This document shows positions 36,196-48,700 of a DNA stretch of 64,000 nucleotides, piece by piece. Below the pieces are notes generated by a model. The model did no database searches. It was given only the letters and a program-made list of their open reading frames with translations, and had not been told where the DNA came from. How positions within the stretch are numbered: position 1 is the first letter of the stretch; every line of letters starts with the position of its first letter. Both the position numbers and the translations under genes were made by a program. This stretch comes from Mangifera indica (Eukaryota > Streptophyta > Magnoliopsida > Sapindales > Anacardiaceae): contig NC_058145.1 of the NCBI RefSeq assembly GCF_011075055.1, positions 1,438,887-1,502,886 of the forward strand. The letters run 5' to 3'.

Positions 36196-36758
36196 AAAAT
36201 TTGATTAATATGGCGTTAATAGTTTTCAAAACGGATCTGGGAATGAGTCGGTGGGCTATTTTAATTTACAAAATATATAATAATTTTTATTATATTAAGT
36301 GGTTAAAAAAACGTGCCGCTCATTATATTAAGGAGTTGGAAGTCAATATCTTTCATGCAAGGACAGAGCCAGTAATTTCAACACCACTCAAATCCCATCC
36401 AATCAAAACCACTGCTTTAATAGTCCTGAAAAGCTCGTAAACACGCGTCATGCCGATCCCCCAAGTCTCTCACCTTCTCCGTCTGCGCCAGCACTTCTTA
36501 CCGTAAATTACCTAACTACCCTCTAAAAATATCCGACAAAAGGTAAGTTGAAAAGCAATGCAATTACAGTGCCCATTATTATTTAAAGGGAAGTTTACGT
36601 GTACACACGCGGCAGCGTATCCATCGCTATTATTTTTTACTCCGGCCTTTTTGTCGTCTGCTGTACTCGTGGGAACTGAAAGGCAGCTCAGTCTAGTGAG
36701 AAGAAGAAGAAGAGTTGAAGGAGAGCGAGAGTTGACATTTCAAACTAGATTTAGGGCA

Positions 36759-39700
36759 ATGCCTTGTTCTTCTTTTGTTTCTTTTGCTAGTGGTGGTGGT
36801 GTTGGTGGTGATGATAACGGTTCGCTTCGTAATTTCAAACTAAACGAGTCAACCTTCTTGGCCTCCCTCATGCCGAAGATAGAAATTGCCGCCGATCGAT
36901 TCATCGAGTCTAACCCTAGCTTCGATGGACGCGGCGTCGTGATCGCGATTTTCGGTATGAGTTTCAATTACTCTTTTGTTTGGTTGAAAAGAAAAGAAGA
37001 GACGAGAAAATAATGTTTTAAAATGTATTGACTTTAAACGATTTTGGATTTTGGTGTTTTTAGATTCTGGTATTGACCCTGCTGCTGCTGGCTTGCAAGT
37101 GACATCAGATGGGAAGCCCAAAATCTTGGATGTCTTGGACTGGTATTATTTTTTGTTTTGAATATTAATGAGACGACGTTTAAGCTCTAATTATTTTCTG
37201 TTTTTCGTTGTGTTATTATCATTTGCAGTACCGGAAGTGGAGATATCGATACCTCAACTGTCGTCAAGGCTGATTCTGATGGTTGTATTCCGGGGGCTTC
37301 TGGTCAGTTTTATTGACTCGTTTAGACTTTCCACTTTAGTTGGATATGCATTTGCATTCTTAAAATTGAAAATGATTTTACATAGCATTGCATTTATAGT
37401 GTCAGATTATGTGGTCTCGACTTGATGGATGAAAATTTTCAATATAGGGGCAACTTTGGTGGTCAATTCTTCATGGAAAAACCCTTCTGGGGAATGGCGT
37501 GTGGGTTATAAGATGGTATATGAGTTATTTAATAACAAACTAACTTCTCGTTTGAAGGTAAGAAATATTGTGATTCGTGGAATCTTTGAACTTGTGTGTT
37601 TGTTCTCAAGCTTTGCTATGACTGGCTAACAAGGTAACATTTTAATCTTTTTTTTTTTTTTTTTGGTGATATTCTTGGCAGAAAGAAAGAAAGAAAAAAT
37701 GGGATGAGAAGAACCAGGAGACAATTGCTGAGGCTGTAAAGCATCTTGATGAATTCGATCAGGTTACTGCAATGCTGTGGATTATATTTGGTTACATGTA
37801 TTAGGTTTTAAAGGTTTTTGATACATCTATTTACACATCCTTTGTGCTAAGGCAGTACTAAGCATGATATTCAGAAGCTGAATCTTGAGAAAGTATAAAT
37901 ACTCATTGTTTAATTCCTTGTTTGCAGTTATTGTTCACTTTCCTATTCAGTGTTAGATATTTTTTTTGCCTTCATGCAGTTTTGGTTATTTGCAGACATT
38001 AGTTATTGCACATTCATATGTCTATAATCTTTGCAGAAATCCATTTTTGTTTTGTGTGGATGATATATTCACATGAGTTTGTTACCTAAAACAAAAAATT
38101 ATTGCTAGATGTACTACCTGCCATGGTTTTTTGCTGAGTGGTTTTTTAGCATGTGCTGTTATTCTTTTTGTTACTTGCACATTACTTGTACTAGTATCCC
38201 TTTTTACAGAAACACAAGGAAGTGGAGGATGGAAAATTGAAAAGGATTCGTGAAGATCTTCAAAACAAAGTTGATATTCTGAAAAAACAGGCTGATGTGG
38301 GTAACTCTAAAATTCTGAATTACTTTTTCCCCTGAGTTGTGTTTTTTGCTCCTAAAAGTGATATCAATTTATATTTTAGAGCTATGATGACAAAGGGCCT
38401 GTAATAGATGCTGTAGTATGGCATGATGGAGAAGTATGGAGGGTTGCACTTGACACACACAGTCTTGAGGGTGAGCCAGATTGTGGAAAACTTGCTGATT
38501 TTACACCTCTTACAAATTATAGGTATGCGTGGTTTGCATTTAAAATATAGTAATGTTGAAAAATTCTTCTTGTGGACAGTAGTACGATGATGTTGATTAC
38601 AGACTATTTCTTGTATGTTTATGCAAGAAACGGTAATCTTCATGCCACTGGGCACATAACATGCAAATGCATTAACTTTTATGTATCTTTTTTTTTTTTT
38701 GGGGTAAATCACTAGATTATTCCTAGATATTGTCATTGCATAAAAAGTCTTGCTCTCTTACTGTTAAATGAAGCACCTGACTATGCTTAGTAAAAATAGA
38801 GAAGCTACTGGAAGTTCTGATCTTGGTTGGGTGGAAAGGGCACAATAACTGCTAGTCTGGATTTATGTTAGGCTTTTCTTGTGCAGTGATGATTTCTCCA
38901 TGCAATTAGCGATCGGTTTTCCTGGAAAACATGAATAGTTAATGGATAGCATCTATATAGTTTGCTCATAAAATATTTCTAAGACAATACTAAAATCAAT
39001 GAAGGAAAAGAGATGAGGATTTGGTTTCATCATAAGAACTGTGAACAACTAAAAAGGGAAATATAAAATGGGAAGTACCCATTTATATATATTGCTTGTG
39101 TACAGTCCCCTGTGTAAACTTTTTTCATTAAAGGATTTTTTGTAATCTTTTTCATTTGCTTAGAAATGAAGTAAACTTAGACAAGTGCATTTAAAGAAGG
39201 ATGAACAAGATTTATTTTGTACCTGAGTAAATATATATATATATACAAATATATGTGTGTGTGTGTGTGTGTCCCTGAATAGACACACTAATTTCAAAAA
39301 CATGTGTTGTGCATTTTGTTTATTTCAATCTCTAAGACCCTCAAACAACATAATTGTACAGTCACATAATACTGTTGCTTTCCTGGGCATCGTATGTTTG
39401 GGAGTTACTAATGAATGTTATACAAACGAATGTCTAACTATTATCAGACCTACCCTTACAGGATCGAACGGAAGTATGGCGTGTTCAGCAAATTAGATGC
39501 TTGTACATTTGTTGTTAATGTTTATGATGAAGGAAACATCTTAAGTATCGTAACAGATTGTTCTCCTCATGGCACTCATGTTGCTGGTATAGCTTCAGCT
39601 TTTCACCCTGAGGTACTTCCATTTATGTTAATCTGTTTATTACATTCTTCAAGAGTAAACCGGTCCTGACATTTGTGGTTAATAGGAGCCTTTGTTGAAT

Positions 39701-42700
39701 GGAGTTGCCCCTGGAGCACAGTTAATATCTTGTAAAATTGGAGACTCACGCTTAGGCTCAATGGAGACAGGAACTGGCTTAACTCGGGCTTTGATAGCTG
39801 CTGTGGAGGTGGGTAGTTGTTTATCTGAGATTAAATTACTTTCTCTTTGTTAGGGATTGTAGTCTTAGTGTTGTATTTCCTGCATTGTCTTTTCATGGTT
39901 ACGTCTAAATACATTTAAGCATACATGTACATACAACTATCATGAATATAAATTGTAGATGTGAATATGTAAGGTAGGTGGTAGATGTGATAGTGTGCTT
40001 TGCTACATATAACGAACCACATAGAGGATTTCTGATGTGTGCTATACAATGTCTAAGAGATGGCCTTTATGCATATTTTACATAGAGGATTTCAAACCTG
40101 TGATATTCTATGTCTAAGTGATGGCTGTTGTGCATTTTTTGCAGCACAAATGCGATCTCATCAATATGAGTTATGGAGAGCCCGCTCTATTACCAGACTA
40201 TGGTCGCTTTGTGGACCTTGTTAATGAAGTATCTCTTCAAAACCTTGCTTACTATGGATAACTGTCTAATTTCTTTTTCACTTATTTTGTCTTTCATGGT
40301 CACATATGATGGTTATGTCACCACTGCTTTTAATTTAGGCAGTAAATAAGCACCGCCTAGTATTCGTTAGTAGTGCTGGCAACAGTGGGCCTGGATTGAA
40401 CACTGTTGGTGCACCTGGTGGGACCTCTTCAAGCATTATAGGAGTCGGTGCTTATGTCTCTCCTGCAATGGCTGCTGCTGCTCATTCAGTTGTTGAACCT
40501 CCCAGTGAAGGGCTTGAGTACACTTGGTATGTCAACTTTAATTATTCTGACTTTTCCATGACATATCACTCCCATATTCTGACACCTATAAGCCATTATT
40601 CTGCTTTGTATCTGTCTCATATATAAAATGTTTGTATGGAATGCAGGTCAAGCCGAGGGCCAACGGCTGATGGTGATCTAGGAGTCTGCATAAGTGCTCC
40701 TGGTGGGGCTGTTGCTCCTGTCTCTACTTGGACTCTTCAAAAACGCATGCTGATGAATGGAACATCAATGTCATCTCCATCTGCATGTGGGGGAATTGCA
40801 TTAATTATCAGTGCAATGAAGGTATTTTCAATGCTTTCTTGGACTTTTTTCCTTGTCCTATTGACACTCATTTTTTGGGTAATTCTTTGGAGATCATTTC
40901 AGCTAGCCTCTGTTAATCTTACAGGGGTTTCTGTTGTTTAATTTCTCTTGCAGGCTGAGGGCATTCCTGTGAGCCCATACATTGTAAGGAAAGCTATTGA
41001 GAATACATCTGTTCCTATAGGTGGTTTGGCAGAAGATAAACTGTCTACGGGACAAGGGCTTTTGCAAGTTGACAAGTTAGAATTCTGCTCTATGCATTTT
41101 CATTTGCTAACTTCTGGTTGGAAGAAGTCTTGGGTAGAATAGGTGCATCACGTCTTCCGTATACCCTCCAATGACATCCCACCACCTATGCATTGACTAA
41201 CCTTTTTTTCTGCCTAACCCTAGTAATGATTGGCTAATTTTGATATAAATGCATAATCGTGGAATCTTATTGAGTGGATGCATGGATGATGTGTTATGCC
41301 TGTCCCACTGAAGATTTTATCCTTGATAGGGAATAATTCAGCTTTTTGGATTTTTAATATTTTTGTTGACCACCTTTTTCATCACAGGGCATTTGAATAT
41401 ATTCAACAGTACCAGAATATTCCTTGTGTTTCTTATGAAATACGAATCAATCAATCTGGAATTGATAGTAAGTTTGTGTTCCTCCCCCAATGTCTCTGAC
41501 TAACAACACACAAGCACAACTTCTGGGGTTTCACTATTATATACTTAATAAATTTTCAGGAGTGTCTTATATGTTAACGTTTCAATATTGTGTTGCTAGA
41601 TGAAAAGCTGGATGCTAGGAAGAGACTTGTCATTTGCTTATCAGTTAATAACTTATTTATACGGGACTTTTTATTTAATATTTGGCTACAAGCTTTACCT
41701 CGGTCAGTTTAGGCAACGGAGTTAGGAATTTGGATGTGTAGGGGCCATAGTATAAAAAGAAAGGGAGGAGGCAAAGTTAATAGATATATTTATTGTTCTG
41801 GGACTGTATGGAAATATCTGTGTTTTGTTAAACTCTTTTGGCTAAGGGGGCATAGTTGCCACCCTTGGTTGAATTTTGTTTGTCCATAAAACTTTAGCTA
41901 TTACTTAAAAAATATGGATTGTAGTTTCCACCTTTTGTTTCAATATTCAAGAGTTCTTGATGTTAGTTATCTTCCAAGTGAAGTACATTGATATTTATGT
42001 GGCACTTTAATTTTTATTGCAGCTCCTTCATATCGAGGGATCTACCTAAGAGAGGCTAGTTCTTGCCAACAACCATCTGAGGTGGGATTATGTTAGGATT
42101 ACATAATAATAATTATTATAATAATATTATCAATATTATTATTATCTAACTTTAACAGATTACTGATAAATTTGGTGAATTTGATTTTATGACTATGCTG
42201 GTTGAAGATTATGCTTGGCTCTTGAATATCTATACTGAAATGTGGTTGTCTTCAAGCTACTCCAATTGCATAGATTTGGGTGTTTATTTATATCTTATTA
42301 TTAATTTAGTTATTGAATCTTCTCTCTTACCCATTCTGTATTCTCAATAGTGAATGACTGAATTATCTGAAATGCTCATTTTTCAATAATGACTGTAATA
42401 ACTTGTAAAAATTCATTCAGTATCTACATTTTTGTTTTATTGCAAGTTCAGCCTTCATGTTACAGTTTTCCTTTTCCTTTTAACTTCCAGCAGTTGTATG
42501 AAGTATCTTGTGAATAATTATAATTTATAAGCACCCAATTGGAACATATATTATTGGCTTAATTTAAATTTCTTTTCCATATCATAGCTTTTGAAATCAG
42601 CATAATGGTCTGTTATTGTTTAATAAAACGAGGCACTATGAATTGTTTTTGAAATCAGCATGCTGATTCTTGCCATGATGTAATCTTCCATGTCTTGCAC

Positions 42701-45700
42701 ATTGAATTCAGGGTTATTTCCTGAGAAACTTCCGAGTAGGACTTATTAAATGATTATAGTAATTAATTATCATTTTAACTGAATGTGAGGGCTTGCTTTA
42801 GTTCTGCTTTTTATTTTTTATTTTTTGGGAAATATTAGAGCTTGCTTGAAATGTTCATACAGTAGAGGTAACTTTCATTTTACAAAATGGATTAATCTCT
42901 AGCCTTTGCATTAAAAGATTGAACCATGGAGAAGATATATCTGCCTTGAATGCTCATATTATTGACTGCATACCAATTTGAAAGCAGCTGAAGTTATATT
43001 CTTAACAGTGGACAGTGCAAGTTGAGCCAAAGTTTCATGAAGATGCTAGTAATCTGGAAGAACTGGTTCCCTTTGAGGAGTGTATTGAGTTACATTCTAC
43101 TGGAAAAGAGGTTGTGAAGGCTCCTGATTACCTACTTCTCACTCATAACGGTCGTACCTTCAAGTTAGTTGGCATTACTTCTCTATACCTTGACATTTTC
43201 TGTATCTATAGAAACTGTCAGATTGGACTTTTTATGTTAGTTTTGTCAATATGATAATGATAGTATAAAGGTTGAAGTCTGGTTCTGTAACTTAGCTGGG
43301 CATCGATTTTCTTGAGAAGTGTTTTCTCTTTCAGTCTAATTTTTTCTGCATGGAAAGTTGCTTGTTAGTTTTTATGATTGGTTTATTGAGGAGTTTATCT
43401 ATTCGTAATTATCTGAAAAAATGTGGGACATTTAATGTAAATTGTGATCTGCTCGAGAAGAGTTAATGAATGCATCCCCAGTGTATACATAGCTAGGAAA
43501 TGTCAAATAGACATATATACACACTGATTCATGTAGTTTCTCTCCATCAGGGGCACATGCTATGTTTCACCAAACTAAGTATATAGGCTTTCTTGTGTTA
43601 CTTCATTATTTTTAGCATTATGAAAAGATTTCAAAGATTTCTGTGTAAGATTTGCTGACCTTGTTATCTCTAGTCTTGACTCTGAGAATAGTTTCTTCTT
43701 TTAACAAGAAGTTTTTTTCCCTTTTTTCAGCATAGTGGTGGATCCTACCAATCTCAAGGATGGTCTACACTATTATGAAATATATGGAGTTGACTGCAAA
43801 TCACGAGGGCGTGGCCCTATTTTTAGAATTCCTGTCACCATAACAAAGCCTATGGCTGTTTTAAGTCGGCCTCCGCTTGTTTCATTTGCGAGGATGTCAT
43901 TTATGCCAGGTCATTTTGTACTAGTTTTTAATGGTTTGAATTATGTATATATTTGTATATCAGAATCACTTCTTTCAGAAAGTTTTTAAAATAATTGCAT
44001 CAGATGAAAAAGTGTCATTGAAGAATAGGTTTAAATGCTTTATAATTCAACATGGGCTAGGTTTTGATGCATTCTGAGACATGAAGAAAGTATTTTATTT
44101 CCATGAAATCACCAAGGCTTTGGCTTGAAATGATGAAATATTGTGCTTAGAAACTTTTCTTCTTTGCTTTTGGTGGCAACAATGTTCCTCATATTTAGTT
44201 TTTGAAAAAGATCTATTTGTCTAAACTCTCTGTTGCAGACCAATGAGACATCTGATCCTTTGATATACAATCTAGTTATTCTTAATTTCATCTTTGTCTG
44301 CCTTGAATCTACTGTTCGAACAGGTCACATAGAACGAAGATTTATTGAAGTGCCACTTGGTGCTAGTTGGGTTGAGGCAACCATGCGAACATCAGGGTTT
44401 GACACAACTAGACGTTTTTATGTTGACACTGTTCAGGTACACAGCATGCAAATGAAAACTTTTATCACGTCATTGTGATCTTGTTTCAAATGCCTGCTAC
44501 TGCAATGTTCAGGTTTGTCCTTTGCAAAGGCCTATGAAGTTGGCGTATGCTTTGACGTTTTCTTCAGCAGCTGCCAAAAGATTTGCCTTCCCTGTTGTGG
44601 GTGGTCAGACAATGGAATTAGCGGTAGCTCAGTTTTGGTCAAGTGGAATGGGAAGTCACGAAACAACTATTGTAGACTTTGAGGTAACAAGTTCATGTCA
44701 AAATTTAATACAAGTTTTCTGTTCTGAGCAAAATTAAGATATTTAATCAGTCTTTCCTGTTGTGCAATTTGTTGATTTGTTTATCTTTTTGCTTTCCTTT
44801 GTACTTTTTTTTAAGTTCTGAACTTTTACAAGTTATTTTGCAGTAGTTGATTTCCTTGATTGGGATGGCTTTATGGACCTGTTATCTCAAGAAGTTCTTC
44901 TCACTTTTATGACAATTAATTTGATTCTTACTTTTTCAGTAATTTTGTTACTGTTTGACATGGAAATAGTCTCAAGTTTATACATTAATGGGACACTTTT
45001 ATTTTTCTTCATTTGGATGAGTTTTCAACTTTTTGTCTCATTTCTTCTATTTTTATTTTCTGCTTTGCTGCCATTTCTTTTGTGTATCTGTGGGAGATTT
45101 ATTACTGTTTCTGTCAGATAAAATCTTGACTTTATTGATTCTCTATGTTTATTTCATTATCTTGGTTTTTAATGTTCATAGGGTCATGATTTCTTACATA
45201 TTCCTCCCCTTTCCCTTTTTGTATTTCCATGGTTTTGTTTCTGTCTCTTTAGATCAAATAAATTGAATGTGAAGTGCTTGCACAGCCAATGTTCATAATG
45301 GTGAATTCTGGACAGCGTAGCGTTGGTGCTTCTTGTTTTAAGGAAGGGTTAGGCCTGGAGGGATTGGGGTTTATTTTTTTGAAAATTTATTAAAGATATA
45401 CCTTTTATTAACTTCTCCTTGAAGAGCTTTACATGTTAATATTATATAAATCTTTTCAGATTGAGTTTCATGGGATCGACATACATAAAGAGGAAGTGTT
45501 ACTTGATGGAAGTGAAGCACCAGTAAGAATTGATGTTGAAGCTCTATTAGCATCTGAAAGACTTGCTCCTGCTGCTGTTCTTAATAAGGTGAAAAAGGGC
45601 ATTTCTTTTTGAAGGTATATATGATGAAAGTTGTATTTATTTATTATTATATGTATTTGCAGATAAGAGTTCCATATCGACCTGTTGAAAGCAAACTTAG

Positions 45701-48700
45701 GGTTCTTCCAACCAATCGTGACAAACTTCCCTCAGGCAAACAGATCCTAGCGCTGACATTAACGTGGGATATCTTGTTATATTAGCTTTTTTTGCTGCTT
45801 CATTTGGATGCATTTCTGTTTATACTAGATCATTATCTTTTTTGGTTGTGTAGTTACAAGTTCAAACTGGAAGATGGAGCTTATGTCAAACCTCAGATTC
45901 CATTGCTCAATGATCGTATATATGACACTAAATTTGAGTCTCAATTTTATATGATTTCTGACACAAACAAGGTATTTTGACCTATTATCACTTCAGAAAT
46001 TTAAAATGCCTGTTAGTAGTTGCTTGAGAAAAGCAACAGTTTCTGGATAGTGAATTCACCATTTTGATGAATAATATTTGCACTTAAACAAGAATGGTCT
46101 AATATCATTAGGAACTCAAAACTCACTTATTTCAGTGTTGTGGCAATAGGTCAAGCATATTCTTATATGCCTAAAAACATTTTAATAGAATCATACTTGC
46201 AGATCTCTATTTACTTAATCACATCTGATTTTTTTTTTCATGTTGTTTTATTTTCCTTACAGCGTGTATATGCAAAGGGTGATGTTTATCCAGATTCTTC
46301 AAAACTTCCTAAGGGTGAATATTGTTTGCAGCTTTATCTGAGGTATGAATCATTCAATAGGTAGCTCGAATGCTAATTTTCATTTTGTTCATCCCTTGTT
46401 AACTTTTTTTCTGCCTAGATTTGGTATATCAGATTCTAATTGAAACTGGCTCAGAAGAATTGTGGTCTTCTAAATAAAATTATGGAGTACCAACTACTAA
46501 AGCAACTGTCCTTGTCTTCTTCAAGAATTTTCTTAATATCAATTTGTCATGCAACCATCATTTACCTTTTCTTCTATAATCCATGTGTTCTTCTTAAGAA
46601 TGCAACCATCATTTACCTTTTTTTCTATGATCCATGTGTTCTTCTTAAGAACCTGAAACTCGGTTTTCACTATGACTCTTATGTGGAGAGAGTCGACATT
46701 ATATTGCATTTATAAAGTTCTCAAGTATATAAAATTTCTGGTAAATAGAGGTTTCAGCCCCATGTTTCTTTTCTCTCATGGTAATTATCATTTTTCAGGC
46801 ATGACAATGTGCAGTGTCTGGAGAAGATGAAGCAATTGGTGCTGTTCATTGAGAGAACTTTGGAGGAGAAGGTAGATTATAATTAATTTCTCTAATGAGT
46901 AACTGTACTTGTGTGAAGAATAGGTCTGATCGTCTAGTTTAATTTAAGTTTATGGAAAATCGAGTTAATATCTGGTGTACAGAGGCTGTTCCATCTTGTT
47001 GAAGAACTGTTTGTTTTAAGTAGCTATTGAATGTTGCAGTGGTTTATTTCTAATCCAGGATGTCATTCGATTGAAATTCTTCTCTCAACCAGATGGTCCA
47101 GTGATGGGAAATGGTGCTTTTAAAGCTTCCACTTTAGTACCAGGGTATGTTTGACTGCTGTATGATTCCTTCTATGTTTTTGTTTTGTCTAACGTGTATC
47201 CTAATTTGGAGCATGTTTTGGTAGAAAAAAGCAAGCATTTTATTTGAGCCCACCAGCAAAAGAAAAGCTTCCAAAGGTATTACATTCTATGCCTCCTTAC
47301 CTAAAGAATTCCACTTTCAAACATTATTTCACTAGATTTATAATAACATTTACATGTTATCTGCAGAACTCTCCTCAAGGATCTATTTTGTTGGGAGTAA
47401 TCTCTTATGGAAAGCTGTCATTTGCTAGTCAGGAAGAAGCAAAAAACCCAACAAAGAACCCTGTTACATATCAAATTGCTTATGTAGTGCCACCTAATAA
47501 GGTTTCAAAGTGTGATGCCCTTTTTTGCCCCCTTTCACGACTGCTTTATGAAATGGTCAAAAAAAGAACATAATTTATCTGCTACAAGGATTAATCTGCT
47601 GAACAACGTCTCTTATCTGTTCCATTCTTTATACTTCCACAGTCTCTTATCTGTACTTGTTTGACAGGTTGATGAGGACAAGGGGAAAGGTATTTCTAAT
47701 TGCACTAAAACTGTGTCTGAGCGTTTAGAAGAAGAGGTAATCCGATCACCCTGAAAGGACAACTTTTCTTCAGCAAATATGTGCGTGTGATGGATTTTTG
47801 CTGTTGCTTATATATTTGGCACTTATTGTAAAAGATGTCAAATTGTGTATGATATCATTGGTCTTTGTTGTCAAATAAACTGCAAATATTCTTTATAAAT
47901 ATTTCATAATTTGATGTGACTCGTGCAGTTGTATTTGAAAATGTATGAACTATTCTGGAAAGTGGATTACATAAATGTTTACTTGAAATTTTTAATTTTT
48001 GACGAGCAACAAATTAGTTTACGTTAATCTTTCATTTATATCTATTGATGAAACTGAGGTTTGTTTTTATATGTTTGCATTTTGACTCTGTAATGCATTG
48101 AGGTATAAACAAGTTTTATTTAATTATGGCAAGCTTCTCTTTTCACTAAAGTGTAATATGATATAAAATGTTGTGTGTGTGAACAAGTTTTATTTAATTA
48201 TGGCAAGCTACAAGTTTTATTTAATTATGGCAAGCTTCTCTTTTCACTAAAGTGTAATATGATATGATATGATATAAAATGTGGGTGTGTGTGTGTGTGT
48301 GTGTGTGTGAATGATGAATGCAGATTTAGCTAGGCTGTTAAATTCTGAGAATGCTTCTGCGGTGTTAGCCTCTTCTCCTGTTCTGGTTATGGGTAAAAGC
48401 ATTAAAGAGAGCCTTCAAATGCATTTCTTTAATTCTTGTTGTGATAGATTGGGTAATTGTTTTTAGAAAATCAGCTTTTGTTTCTCTTATACTCTTCAGG
48501 AAATTACAATCCTGTTATGTCCCTGATTGGTGAATACTTACTAGTTGTGTTACAGTAGTGGAAGACATGTACACATTAGGCTTTCTTTTGGGAGCTTCTC
48601 TTGAAGTCTTCTCACTTCTCTATGCTCTCTGTTATTTTCAATATGAGCAAGCCTCTTGTGTCTAGCTGTTAGATACTGAGGTTTCATAGTTGTTATCTTC

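Larger units (their letters stand above)
33770..36758. other. Divergent intergenic region between SPPL1 and TPP2
   Basis: Holds the SPPL1 leader exons and intron (up to about 34660, including an AG repeat at 34059-34076), then very AT-rich sequence with AATTAATT-type words (34880-35770). A relative of the 29266 TIR element lies at about 35779-36195. The TPP2 promoter and leader are at about 36450-36758. No other gene was recognised. Confidence 0.5.

Noticed and set aside
38320..38736. 138-codon minus-strand open frame
   Set aside because: It spans a TPP2 exon and flanking introns in antisense and has no recognisable protein features.
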